Part shown: positions 18,118 through 27,352 of the stretch, piece after piece
Numbering within the stretch: position 1 is the first letter of the stretch
How the letters are laid out: every line of letters begins with the position of its first letter
Assembly (NCBI GenBank): GCA_964404285.1
Contig: CAYOJK010000001.1
Coordinates: 124,001 to 188,000, forward strand
Origin: JBASEY01 sp964404285
GTDB taxonomy: Bacteria > CSSED10-310
Reading direction: 5' to 3'
Length of the DNA stretch: 64,000 nt
Translations under genes and position numbers: made by a program
Notes under the pieces: generated by a model
The model's database searches: none
What the model was told of the DNA's origin: nothing
The model's input: the letters and a program-made list of their open reading frames with translations, nothing else

Positions 18118-20106
18118 TTAAGGCAACACACAATACATGTCAATGTACCAATTGGATAGCTCCAATTCAAGAAAAACGGGTTTCAGCCAGATTACACGCC
18201 CATCAGAACATCCCGTGGAACATGAAGTAACGAGGTCCAACCTGGTCGCTTCGTCGTAACGCATCAGAATCGGAACAGCCAGAAAAGCATAATTTTCATT
18301 TCTGTCATATTCTATCGTACTCACGGGTATATCATTGATCCTGATTTCAGCTCTTAACGAGCAATCTTCTGAAAACAATGATGACTCAAACAAAACCACG
18401 CAGTAGAGCACAGTGTCATTTAGCGGAGATATTTCAAATTGGATTTCCGAGCCACACTCTTGAACGAGTATTTCCGATTTGTCCTCCACAAGCCCTTGTA
18501 TTTGCAATATTGTATTAATCCCAACAGCATGCGCGACGGCATCCGAGAAGTCATGTAATAACAAAGGAGAATCTTTAGGTTTTCGACGATATATATCAAA
18601 ACCCGCAGCTCTCTCCCAACGATAATAATCACTCAATATCCACATCATCAGCTCAGGATATTGCTTCGAAAAACGGCGTGATTCTTCGTCATCAAAGGGT
18701 ATATCATTGATTAAAAAAATGTCCGGTGCATGTTGACTGACTTCCTCAAGCATATCCTGGTAATAGATCGGATGAGTAAGCATGCCGGGTAGAAGCCATT
18801 CAAAGTATGATGTATTTTGCAAATTTGTTATGAAATTCAATAGTGGATGAAAAGGAAGCGTCATCATCGTTTGATATTGCATGGTTTTCAACTGCTCAAG
18901 ACCACTGATCAGCTCAGACATTTGACGACATTCAGAAGCAAAAACTTTAGCCGAGTAACGGGGATGAGATAACAGGACATTATCTGACTTGATGACACCG
19001 ATAGATTGATAAATATGGGGATTTTTTATCAGCGAGTCCAATAATAATCCAACAAAGAAAAAGGTTCCGACAATATATTTTATACCCTGATATGTTTTAT
19101 TTCTTGTTATCAACCAAACCGACAAAATACTGATCGGAGGAAAACAGCGTAACAAATTTCCAAATCCAGTTCGCCAGATAACCAATCCGAAACCGATAAA
19201 TCCCGTTATAACGATTGCAGTCCGCCACGCATTAAATTGCTTTGACAAGATAATAGACAACCCACTCAACAGCAGTATAATTCCCGTTACATAAAAAAGG
19301 CTGTCCTGAAACAACGAAAAATAATTATTATTTTGAAGGTATTGGAAAGAAAACAAAGGTGGCCAAGAAAGTGACATCCCTTTGAATCCTCCCGAAAAAG
19401 TATTTGTACACAACCCAACATAATGAAGCCATGACTTGATACCTCCTGTATATAACACCAAACTTATTTGACCCGCATACAAAATAAAGCTTGGCAAAGC
19501 ATTTATCATATTGGGCCGATTATCTTTTAATCTCCAGTTAATCACCATAAGAAAAGGAAACAGCGCCAATAAAATTATTCCCAATTCAAAACGAAACCAG
19601 CAGATAAGCAATGCTAAAACACCGCTAATTATCGTATTTAAATAGGTGAGGGGTTTCAGTTGAAGCGCTAGGCTTATGATCATCAGAACAAGGCTGAATG
19701 AAAAAAATCTATAGTAGTAATACATGGGAGTTAATAGATATATAACCCAAGGAATTATAGCGCTTTTTTTCAGGCCTGCTTTTCTGCCTATCAGCCAGAT
19801 TAGAGTAGCAAAAAAGGCTGATAGAAATGCCTGTAAAATTCTGGGAGACGACACATGCAATCCACCAATTTTCATTGATAGATAATATAAAATGTATCGA
19901 CCCGGCGGGTAGGCAAAAAAATCTCTAATAGGCCTTTCACCTTGAAACATTCGCAAAGCCCCATTTAAAGGAACTCCTTCATCCCAAATATTCATCCCAT
20001 AATTGAAGTAACTTAAAAAATACAGGCACGAAATCAGAAAAATCGTGCAAATGACGGCGACATCTTTTTGCCTGAATCGATTTTTTTTCTGAGAATTATC
20101 ACCCAT
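18118..20106 (-). CDS. Multi-pass membrane glycosyltransferase, GT39/ArnT-like
   Basis: 662 residues. After a first membrane segment (VAVICTIFLISCLYFLSYF, about 14-32) comes the acidic loop NIWDEGVPLNGALRM with the DE pair that coordinates the lipid-phosphate sugar in GT-C enzymes of the PMT/ArnT type, then FFAYPPGRYILYY and about ten hydrophobic segments. The last 250 residues are soluble and beta-rich. Role: probably moves a sugar from a polyprenyl-phosphate carrier onto a surface acceptor outside the inner membrane. Divergently placed to a GT2 and WbaP-type pair 81 bases away that could supply lipid-linked sugars. Confidence 0.75.
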   Translation of the reverse strand: MGDNSQKKNRFRQKDVAVICTIFLISCLYFLSYFNYGMNIWDEGVPLNGALRMFQGERPIRDFFAYPPGRYILYYLSMKIGGLHVSSPRILQAFLSAFFATLIWLIGRKAGLKKSAIIPWVIYLLTPMYYYYRFFSFSLVLMIISLALQLKPLTYLNTIISGVLALLICWFRFELGIILLALFPFLMVINWRLKDNRPNMINALPSFILYAGQISLVLYTGGIKSWLHYVGLCTNTFSGGFKGMSLSWPPLFSFQYLQNNNYFSLFQDSLFYVTGIILLLSGLSIILSKQFNAWRTAIVITGFIGFGLVIWRTGFGNLLRCFPPISILSVWLITRNKTYQGIKYIVGTFFFVGLLLDSLIKNPHIYQSIGVIKSDNVLLSHPRYSAKVFASECRQMSELISGLEQLKTMQYQTMMTLPFHPLLNFITNLQNTSYFEWLLPGMLTHPIYYQDMLEEVSQHAPDIFLINDIPFDDEESRRFSKQYPELMMWILSDYYRWERAAGFDIYRRKPKDSPLLLHDFSDAVAHAVGINTILQIQGLVEDKSEILVQECGSEIQFEISPLNDTVLYCVVLFESSLFSEDCSLRAEIRINDIPVSTIEYDRNENYAFLAVPILMRYDEATRLDLVTSCSTGCSDGRVIWLKPVFLELELSNWYIDMYCVLP

Positions 20107-20187
20107 AACCGTTCGTTTGAAAGGACTCCCCTACCTTGACGCCAAACGTCAATATGAGTAGTGTATGTTATTGTGGAGCGAATAGGA

Positions 20188-21078
20188 ATGATTTCGATAA
20201 TAATTGTGTCTTACAATGTCCCAGATCTTCTAGTCAATTGTATTGAATCCGTAGAAAAATCGGAACAAGCTGGTACATACGAAATCATTGTTGTTGACAA
20301 TGCATCAAAAGACAATGCTCGAGTTATGGTTCAAGAACGTTTTCCAAAAGTTGTTTGGATCCAAAATCAAACCAATCTCGGCTTCGCTTCAGCAGTCAAC
20401 ATCGGGCTTTTACATGCCCGTGGTAATATCTTTGTTTTGCTCAACCCCGATTCAATCATCCATTCCAATGCCCTGTCTTCACTCAGAGTTTTCTGGCAAT
20501 TACACCCGGATGCAGGCATTGTCGGTGGAAAAGTGCTGAATCCAGATGGATCCTTCCAAAAGCAATGCCGACGAAGTTTTCCTACTCCATCAAGCGCTTT
20601 TTTCAGACTATTTAGATTGTCTCGTCTTTTTCCTAATTATAAATTAGCTCATTCTTATGAATTGGATATCGAAGGTATTAATGAAACCCATGAAATTGAT
20701 GCTGTTGCCGGAGCCTTTATGAGTTTTACACGTAATCTGACAGAACTCATAGGTATGTTTGATGAAGGTTATTTTCTAATGGGTGAAGATCTTGACTTTT
20801 GTTATCGAACAAAACTTGCATCAAAGAAAATCTTTTTTTCTCCAGAAGCAACCATCACACATTTTCATGGCGCCAGTAGACAAACCCAACCAATGAAAAG
20901 CACTTATCATAGCCACATCGCTATGTTCAGATACTTTCGGAAGTTCTTAAAGGATGATTACTCAGCGCTATCGGGCGCTCTTATTTATTCCGGTATTGTA
21001 ATTCATCTACTGATATTCTTGTGTTTAAATTTAATCCCTATGGCCAAGCAACAGTTATCACGACGTGAAAAAGATTAG
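20188..21078 (+). CDS. Family 2 glycosyltransferase
   Basis: 296 residues from ATG 20188, chosen because MISIIIVSYNVPDLL is the normal GT2 start; the frame is open upstream to 20161 without a better signal. Seen: VVDNASKDN (nucleotide binding), LLNPDS (DxD-like) near residue 90, AVAGAFMSFTR, and GEDLDFCYRTK with the catalytic ED near 195. The end has one hydrophobic segment. It belongs to the rhamnosyl/galactosyl-type GT2 group (RfbN/WbbL-like), cytoplasmic and membrane-attached, adding a sugar to a lipid-linked glycan. Its stop overlaps the next gene by 14 bases. Confidence 0.9.
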   Translation: MISIIIVSYNVPDLLVNCIESVEKSEQAGTYEIIVVDNASKDNARVMVQERFPKVVWIQNQTNLGFASAVNIGLLHARGNIFVLLNPDSIIHSNALSSLRVFWQLHPDAGIVGGKVLNPDGSFQKQCRRSFPTPSSAFFRLFRLSRLFPNYKLAHSYELDIEGINETHEIDAVAGAFMSFTRNLTELIGMFDEGYFLMGEDLDFCYRTKLASKKIFFSPEATITHFHGASRQTQPMKSTYHSHIAMFRYFRKFLKDDYSALSGALIYSGIVIHLLIFLCLNLIPMAKQQLSRREKD

Positions 21079-22459
21079 TGAACTTCGACGATTGACAGTT
21101 TTTGTCCTATTTTTGGGAGACCTTATCTGGACTCCTGTCATCTACATGTTTTCCTACTGGCTTCGATCTAAGAGTGCACTGATATTTTTTCATGAGAAAA
21201 TGCCATTAGATAGAATGGAAATCGTTAACCATCGTCTGTGGATTCTTATCTTCATGCATATTTTATTTCTATATCTTCATGGTTTTTATGATACGATGTC
21301 TCTCAGAAGAAAACATGAATCCATTGCTTTAATCATTCGATTGGTTACGTTAGAAACGCTAATCCTGGTTTCAATCTACTTTTTCAGCCAAGATATTCTA
21401 TTTCCTCGATCAATTTTTATAATGATATGGATCCTACTGATTATTTTTACCAGTATATGGCACGTCAATATTAGGCGTATTTTTCAAACTCAGAGCCTTG
21501 AAAGAAGCGTACTTATTGTCGGATCTAATGACGGCATCCAAAAGATTATCGAAGAAATCCGAAGACTCCCAACATACGGTTTAACTATCAAGGGCGTTCT
21601 ATTGGATCATGCTAACGGGAAGCCGGCTGCCGATATATTAGGGGTTCCTGTTCTTGGGACTCGTGACGAATTACTGCAGATCATCGATCAACACCATATC
21701 GATGAAGTTATCCTGTCAGAAAGACAAACATGGCAAGAAAATCTTGTCGATTCAATAAGTAAAATAGAACAGTTGCCGACACGTATTTGTATCCTACCGA
21801 ATTTTTATGAGATATTGATTGGAAAAATTAATCACTTGCGCCTGTATGATATTCCTCTTATCGAGATGATTAAGCATCCGGAAACACCAGCTTCCAAACG
21901 ATTTTTCGATATCATAATATCCTTGGCCGTTCTGATTTTATCCTTACCGATTTTACTAGTTGCTTGCCTCTTTGTATTCCTGCTGATGGGACCACCAATA
22001 ATATTTAAACAGGAACGTGTAGGAAAAGATAAAAAAAGTTTTTCGATCTATAAGCTCAGAACAATGATTCGAGATGCTGAGATAGAAACCGGCCCGGTTT
22101 TAACTGGAGAAATCGATCCGCGCATCACTCCACTAGGCCGTATTTTGCGAAAATATCGAATAGATGAGATACCACAAGTATTTAATATTCTTCAAGGAGA
22201 TATGAGTTTTGTCGGTCCCAGGCCTGAAAGACCGCATTTTGTCAATCAATACATCAATCAAGTTGTAGGGTATGGGGAGAGATTTAAAGCTCTTCCCGGC
22301 TTGACTGGATTGGCACAGGTCAATGGTGGCTATGCATCGTCTCCTGAAAACAAATTGAAATATGATTTAGCATATATTTATAACCGATCACTTTGGCTGG
22401 ACCTTAAAATCATTATTGAGACCATAAAAGTGATTTTGACGGGTCGTGTCAACCCTTAA
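21065..22459 (+). CDS. Polyprenyl-phosphate sugar-1-phosphate transferase (WbaP/WcaJ family)
   Basis: 464 residues. Four to five N-terminal membrane segments, a cytoplasmic CoA-binding-like Rossmann region (VLIVGSNDGIQ, about 150), a re-entrant helix and then the bacterial sugar transferase domain: KRFFDIIISLAVLI, FKQERVGKD, FSIYKLRTM, LRKYRIDEIPQVFNILQGDMSFVGPRPE, and PGLTGLAQVNG. These match the PNPT/PHPT family that loads the first sugar-phosphate onto undecaprenyl phosphate for exopolysaccharide or O-glycan assembly. Translationally coupled to the GT2 upstream; the pair likely starts a lipid-linked oligosaccharide. Confidence 0.93.
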   Translation: MKKISELRRLTVFVLFLGDLIWTPVIYMFSYWLRSKSALIFFHEKMPLDRMEIVNHRLWILIFMHILFLYLHGFYDTMSLRRKHESIALIIRLVTLETLILVSIYFFSQDILFPRSIFIMIWILLIIFTSIWHVNIRRIFQTQSLERSVLIVGSNDGIQKIIEEIRRLPTYGLTIKGVLLDHANGKPAADILGVPVLGTRDELLQIIDQHHIDEVILSERQTWQENLVDSISKIEQLPTRICILPNFYEILIGKINHLRLYDIPLIEMIKHPETPASKRFFDIIISLAVLILSLPILLVACLFVFLLMGPPIIFKQERVGKDKKSFSIYKLRTMIRDAEIETGPVLTGEIDPRITPLGRILRKYRIDEIPQVFNILQGDMSFVGPRPERPHFVNQYINQVVGYGERFKALPGLTGLAQVNGGYASSPENKLKYDLAYIYNRSLWLDLKIIIETIKVILTGRVNP

Positions 22460-22506
22460 AACCTTTTAAAACGACGAATTCGTCAGGAACATTTAATTGG
22501 CCTGAC

Positions 22507-23700
22507 TCAAAAAGCCGGAATCAATAATTTCCGACCGGCAATGATCAAATCATTTTGCAGTAGATTTGTTGCCATCAACGACTCAACCGTAATTCCAAAG
22601 CGGTAAGAAATACCGATCAACGTATCCCCAGGTTGAATGACATACTCAATTTCTTTGTCCCCAGAATTTGCTAAAGCAAGAAAATCTTGTATTTTTTTAA
22701 AGTGATCAACCGGTATATTTAATTCAAAACCAGGATATTCCGGAGGTGTTATATTTCGTTTCAGAGCTGGGTTGAGTTCTTTTATTTTTTGAAGTGGAAT
22801 CCCTGTTTTTTCCGAAAGAAAACGTAAGTCCAACTGTTTGTCCAACGATAGAACAGCCATTTCCTGCATTTTTGGCGCTGGGAACATGACCCCGTGTGAT
22901 TCAGGGTCTCTTTCAATCAAAGCAAGCGCCATCAATGCTGCAACGTAAAAACGAGTTTGTGGGGAGAACTCTTTTTTTTGTGCCATTTCCCAGTAATCTT
23001 CGCTCCCGTTATTGCGTATTGCTTTGAAAACACATCCTTCACCGCTGTGATAGGCTGCAAACGCCAAAAACCAATTACCGGTCTTTTCATAAAGATACTC
23101 TAGTAAATCCAAGGCTGCCTGTGTCGCTTTGACCGGATCTCGTCGCTCATCTATCCACTTGTCTATTCTTAAGCCAAATGAACGGGCAGTCATTGGCATC
23201 AGTTGCCACAAGCCGGCCGCATTCGATTTTGACGTTGCCGAATTCAAAAACCAGGATTCAACCATTGGAATCCATTTAACCGCTTCCGGCATACCCCTTT
23301 GACGGACTTGATCCTGAATCATCTCAATTGACAACCTACGACGCACTAAAGCAGATTCATAATCATCTCTATATTTGACTAAAAAATAATTTTTACATCT
23401 GCCTACAAGTCCAACCTCTGGAACATTTAATTGAACCAAGGCTTTTTGCAGCTGTTCTTCCTCCTGGTCACCCTCACAGATTTGATCAGAAATTTTTTCT
23501 ATATCTAACAACTCTTCTTCTGTACCTGATTCTTGAAAAAGCTCTTCATCAAAAGTTAACAGATTCTTTTCCATTACAGGTTGCTCATCATCCAGGATCA
23601 AATCGACAGGTCCCATCACATCATTTTTTTTCCAATGTATACAGCCAACCAAGTGAATGATCGCAAAAATTACATATATTTTATAAATAAAAGACCGCAT
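22507..23700 (-). CDS. Membrane-bound lytic murein transglycosylase, MltD-like, with LysM
   Basis: 397 residues from ATG 23700, which gives a lipoprotein signal (lipobox LVGC near residue 19); ATG 23730 is possible but adds a polar extension. SLT domain with WIPMVESWFLNSATSKSNAAGLWQLMP in parts (MVESWF with catalytic Glu; AAGLWQLMP) near residues 140-175 and FAAYHSGEG near 220. The C-terminus has one LysM, VIQPGDTLIGISYRFGITVESL, for peptidoglycan binding, and a degenerate one before it. Role: cleaves glycan strands with 1,6-anhydro products. It starts 33 bases after the dnaA stop. Confidence 0.88.
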   Translation of the reverse strand: MRSFIYKIYVIFAIIHLVGCIHWKKNDVMGPVDLILDDEQPVMEKNLLTFDEELFQESGTEEELLDIEKISDQICEGDQEEEQLQKALVQLNVPEVGLVGRCKNYFLVKYRDDYESALVRRRLSIEMIQDQVRQRGMPEAVKWIPMVESWFLNSATSKSNAAGLWQLMPMTARSFGLRIDKWIDERRDPVKATQAALDLLEYLYEKTGNWFLAFAAYHSGEGCVFKAIRNNGSEDYWEMAQKKEFSPQTRFYVAALMALALIERDPESHGVMFPAPKMQEMAVLSLDKQLDLRFLSEKTGIPLQKIKELNPALKRNITPPEYPGFELNIPVDHFKKIQDFLALANSGDKEIEYVIQPGDTLIGISYRFGITVESLMATNLLQNDLIIAGRKLLIPAF

Positions 23701-23733
23701 AACGACGAATAGTTCCGCCGAAAAACCCATTTT

Positions 23734-25179
23734 TTAGTTTTTCAGTGTATTGATTAAAAGGTCGATCTGACTTCTCAGATCAGAATTTGACTCCATTTCC
23801 TCCTTAACTTTTCGGCAGGCATGTATCACCGTTGAATGGTTTCTGCCACCGAATTTTTTTCCTATTTCCACTAATGACAATGGTGTCAGTGTCTCACACA
23901 AATACATAGCGATCTGCCTAGGAACCGCTACATCTCTGGTCCGTCCTTTTGCTTTGAAATCCGCAATTTTAACGTTGTACACATGAGCGACTTGCTTTAA
24001 AATCATTTCAGCCGTGACCCGTTTTTCTACGTCGGAAACATACGGTTTCATCGCCTCAACAGCAGCTTCCACATCTATTTTCTTTCCTGTCAGCGATACC
24101 CTCGCTGCAAGATTTTTTAATGCGCCTTCAAGTTCGCGCACATTTGATTTTAAACGTGATGCCATAATCAAAGCAATATCATCGGGCAAATCCAAATTTT
24201 CTTCTTCTGCTTTTTTTTGCAAGATAGCGACTTTTGTTTCAAGAGTTGGTGGTTGGATATCGGCAATCAGTCCCCATTCAAATCGAGAAGTAATTCTTTC
24301 CTCAAGGTTTGAAATTTGGCGTGGAGGTTGATCGGAGGAAATCACGATCAACTTAGATTCATTATAGAGAGAGTTAAACGTATGAAAAAACTCTCCAACA
24401 GTAGAATCTTTACCTGCTATAAATTGGATATCATCGATCAGCAGAACATCGATATTTCGATATTTCTGTCTGAAGGCGTTCATTTTATCGAAACGGATAT
24501 GATGAATAACCTCGTTTGTAAAGCGTTCCGATTCAACGTACAGTATTTTTGATTTAGGGTTATTCTTATGTATTTCATTTCCGATTGCATGCATGAGATG
24601 CGTTTTTCCCAGTCCGACTCCACCATGAAGATAAAGGGGGTTATATGATTTTGCTGGGTTATGTGCGACGGCGCTTGCGGCTGCGTGTGCGAACTGGTTA
24701 GAAGGCCCTACAACGAAAGCGTCAAAGGTGAATCGAGGAATCAAACCAGAATCAGAATAAGAACTACCATCATTTCCGAATACGTCCGGCGTTTTTTCAG
24801 GCATCTTTCTGGTTTTCCTTGTTGATATTTTCAGGTTTTGAGTCTTGTCTTCAGCCGGATCATTTTTTGTCAGACTTTCAAATAGCGGGCTGTCTGGAGG
24901 CAGCTTTGCAATGTCAGCCAATTCATACGTCACTTCCACACGGCATTGCGCCTCCGCCTCTACAAGCCGTTGAATCATCAGCCCATATTTTTCTTTCAAA
25001 TGTTTTTCATACATTGTTGCCGGCACTTCAACAACGATGTGGTTTTTTCCCGCGGATATCTGCTTTGTTCGCCTGAACCACGTTTCATACATCTGCTGGC
25101 TCATCAAATTTTTATCAGATCTCAATCGCTTTAGAACCCGCGACCATATATCGTCAAGATTTTGTCCTTTTACGTTCAA
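23734..25179 (-). CDS. dnaA: Chromosomal replication initiator DnaA
   Basis: About 481 residues. TTG 25179 is preferred because GGAAGGGCGTAGG lies just upstream; TTG 25200 has no ribosome site. Domain I includes the MYETWFRR pattern (about 31-38), a variable linker, then AAA+ domain III with FVVGPSNQFAHAAA, Walker A GGVGLGKTHLM, Walker B LLIDDIQFIAGK and arginine finger region LEERITSRFEWGL. Domain IV ends with the DnaA signature FGGRNHSTVIHACRKV. Role: binds oriC and melts it with ATP. dnaN is not adjacent; the neighbours are mltD-like and ligA, and no DnaA-box cluster was seen in the flanks. Confidence 0.97.
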   Translation of the reverse strand: MNVKGQNLDDIWSRVLKRLRSDKNLMSQQMYETWFRRTKQISAGKNHIVVEVPATMYEKHLKEKYGLMIQRLVEAEAQCRVEVTYELADIAKLPPDSPLFESLTKNDPAEDKTQNLKISTRKTRKMPEKTPDVFGNDGSSYSDSGLIPRFTFDAFVVGPSNQFAHAAASAVAHNPAKSYNPLYLHGGVGLGKTHLMHAIGNEIHKNNPKSKILYVESERFTNEVIHHIRFDKMNAFRQKYRNIDVLLIDDIQFIAGKDSTVGEFFHTFNSLYNESKLIVISSDQPPRQISNLEERITSRFEWGLIADIQPPTLETKVAILQKKAEEENLDLPDDIALIMASRLKSNVRELEGALKNLAARVSLTGKKIDVEAAVEAMKPYVSDVEKRVTAEMILKQVAHVYNVKIADFKAKGRTRDVAVPRQIAMYLCETLTPLSLVEIGKKFGGRNHSTVIHACRKVKEEMESNSDLRSQIDLLINTLKN

Positions 25180-25275
25180 ATTCCTACGCCCTTCCAGCAA
25201 CTATCCAAAAGTTCTTGATCGATAAAATATCGTATAAACACCTTTTCGTCAAACATCAGCCCGTCTCATCTGTTT

Positions 25276-27297
25276 TCATTTTTCAAAAAGTCGCAAAAAC
25301 TCGTTTTCACCTATAAGCCGTATCCCAGCTTTTTGGGCTTTTTCAAGCTTTGACCCAGGCTTTTCTCCAACCACTACCAAAGTGACCATTGACGTAAACG
25401 TTTTGCTGATATTTCCGCCATTTTCCAAAACACGCTGATGAGCATCATCTCTGGTAATCTCAGTCAGTTTTCCAGTAAATAAAACCGTTTGATTTTCAAA
25501 AATTCCCGTTCGGCTTTTGTTACTTTCAGCCATAATAGAAGGCATTACACCTGCTTTCAGCAATTGATCTATCAAACTGATAGATTCTGGATTATGAAGA
25601 AAATAGTCGATCGATGCTGCCAATTCATTACCCACACCATGAATACTCAATAAAGCATCTTGGGTTGCAATTCGAAAATTATCGATCGATTGAAATGTTT
25701 CAGCTAATAATCGTGCTGTATGCACTCCCACCAATGGAATACCCAAAGCCGTAATAAATTTATCCAAATCAGGTTGTTTGGATTTTTCTATTTGTTCAAG
25801 AAGGTTTTCGGCTGATTTTGAGCCCATTCGATCCAACACAACCAAATCTTCGAATTTCAATGTGTAGATATCGGCAATATGTTTGACAAGACCTTTCTTG
25901 ACAAGCGCCAACACTAATTTGGACCCAAGTCCCTCAATATCCATCGCTGTTCGGGAAGCAAAATGCTGAATTCTTTGTTGAACCTGCGCAGGACAACTTG
26001 GATTGATGCAACGATACGCAACTTCATGCTCATTTTTAAAAACATGTTGATGACAAACAGGACACTCTTGAGGCATCTGAAATAACTTCTCTGCGCCAGT
26101 TCGATTAACAGTAATCGGCATAACCACTTCAGGAATGACATCTCCTGCCCTCTGAACCAGAACCATATCACCAATTCGAATATCCTTTTTCTTGATTTCA
26201 TCCTCATTATGCAGAGTTGCCCGTTTAACCGTAACACCACCAATTGAAACAGGGTCAAGAATGGCCACCGGTGTCAAAGTCCCCATTCGTCCCACTTGTA
26301 CGATAATATCGTTTAAACGAGTCGTTTCTCTGTCCGGGGAAAACTTGCCGGCTATTGCAAAACGTGGGCTTCGCGTCGTATAACCCAACTCTGACCAAAA
26401 ATCCAACCTGTTGACTTTAGCGACCATACCATCAATTTCGTAAGGAAACTGTCGTCGCTTCGATTCCATTTCACGATACATCTCAACAAGTTCTTCGATT
26501 CCCGGGCAAATTTTCCAGATTGGATTGACCGGAACACCCCAACTTTTCAATATGTTTAAAACATCGCCGTGCGTTTTAAAACCAGATAACGAATCTTCAG
26601 AAATACCATAACAAAAAATTGACAAATTCCTTTCACCAGTAACCCTAGAATCCAGTTGCCGCAACGATCCGGCTGCAGCATTCCGGGGATTGGAAAAAAC
26701 CTTTTCACCGCGCTGCAATCGTAACGCATTTAGTTGCCGGAATTCTTCCGTCAATAAAAACACCTCTCCTCGGATTTCCAATGTATCCGGGATCGGTTGG
26801 TTATTATTTACAGTCAGATGGATTGGAAGGGTTTTAATCGTCAACAAATTCGCTGTAATATCCTCACCAGTATACCCATCGCCCCTTGTGCTTCCCTGAA
26901 TAAAACGTCCATTTCTATAAACCAATTCAACGGCTAAACCATCCAACTTTGGTTCAGCAACATATTCAATCCGCTCTTCAGTTTTCATCAAGCGTTTGAT
27001 ACGACTATCAAAATCACGTAATTCCGATATAGACATAACATTTTCCAGACTAAGCATCGGGGAACCATGTCTGACTTCAGCAAAAGTTCGCGATGGTGTG
27101 ACTCCTACTCGACGACTGGGCGAATTAACTGAATCGAACTCAGGATATTTAGCTTCCAAATCCTTCAACTCTCTCATCAATCGATCATATTCTGCATCAG
27201 ATATTTCCGGATCATCGAAAATATAATAAGCCCGATTATGCTGTTCCAATTCTTGCCGTAAATACACAATTCTTTCTTTTGCTTTTTGCCGATCCAT
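25276..27297 (-). CDS. ligA: NAD-dependent DNA ligase LigA
   Basis: 673 residues from ATG 27297, which has AGGAGG about 10 bases upstream and matches the normal family length. Seen: Ia domain with NRAYYIFDDPEISDAEYD, adenylation motif AEPKLDGLAVEL with the AMP-accepting Lys near residue 115, SRGDGYTGED-like STRGDGYTGEDIT, OB fold, four-Cys zinc finger CPVCHQHVF...CINPSCPAQ (about 405-430), helix-hairpin-helix repeats, and a C-terminal BRCT domain (TVLFTGKLTEITRDDA). Role: joins nicks in replication and repair using NAD+. Divergent from the plus-strand gene at 27353. Confidence 0.97.
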   Translation of the reverse strand: MDRQKAKERIVYLRQELEQHNRAYYIFDDPEISDAEYDRLMRELKDLEAKYPEFDSVNSPSRRVGVTPSRTFAEVRHGSPMLSLENVMSISELRDFDSRIKRLMKTEERIEYVAEPKLDGLAVELVYRNGRFIQGSTRGDGYTGEDITANLLTIKTLPIHLTVNNNQPIPDTLEIRGEVFLLTEEFRQLNALRLQRGEKVFSNPRNAAAGSLRQLDSRVTGERNLSIFCYGISEDSLSGFKTHGDVLNILKSWGVPVNPIWKICPGIEELVEMYREMESKRRQFPYEIDGMVAKVNRLDFWSELGYTTRSPRFAIAGKFSPDRETTRLNDIIVQVGRMGTLTPVAILDPVSIGGVTVKRATLHNEDEIKKKDIRIGDMVLVQRAGDVIPEVVMPITVNRTGAEKLFQMPQECPVCHQHVFKNEHEVAYRCINPSCPAQVQQRIQHFASRTAMDIEGLGSKLVLALVKKGLVKHIADIYTLKFEDLVVLDRMGSKSAENLLEQIEKSKQPDLDKFITALGIPLVGVHTARLLAETFQSIDNFRIATQDALLSIHGVGNELAASIDYFLHNPESISLIDQLLKAGVMPSIMAESNKSRTGIFENQTVLFTGKLTEITRDDAHQRVLENGGNISKTFTSMVTLVVVGEKPGSKLEKAQKAGIRLIGENEFLRLFEK

Positions 27298-27352
27298 ATA
27301 AATGATTTCCTCCTGTTGAAGGTTTAACCTAACCATATTATTATCCTGGCTT

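Noticed and set aside
22460..22506. Terminator between the convergent WbaP-type and MltD-like genes
   Set aside because: A GTCAGG/CCTGAC pairing exists but has only 6 bp, a 13-base loop and no T-tract on either strand.
25180..25275. oriC next to dnaA
   Set aside because: Only one weak DnaA-box-like 9-mer is present, with no AT-rich unwinding element or box cluster.
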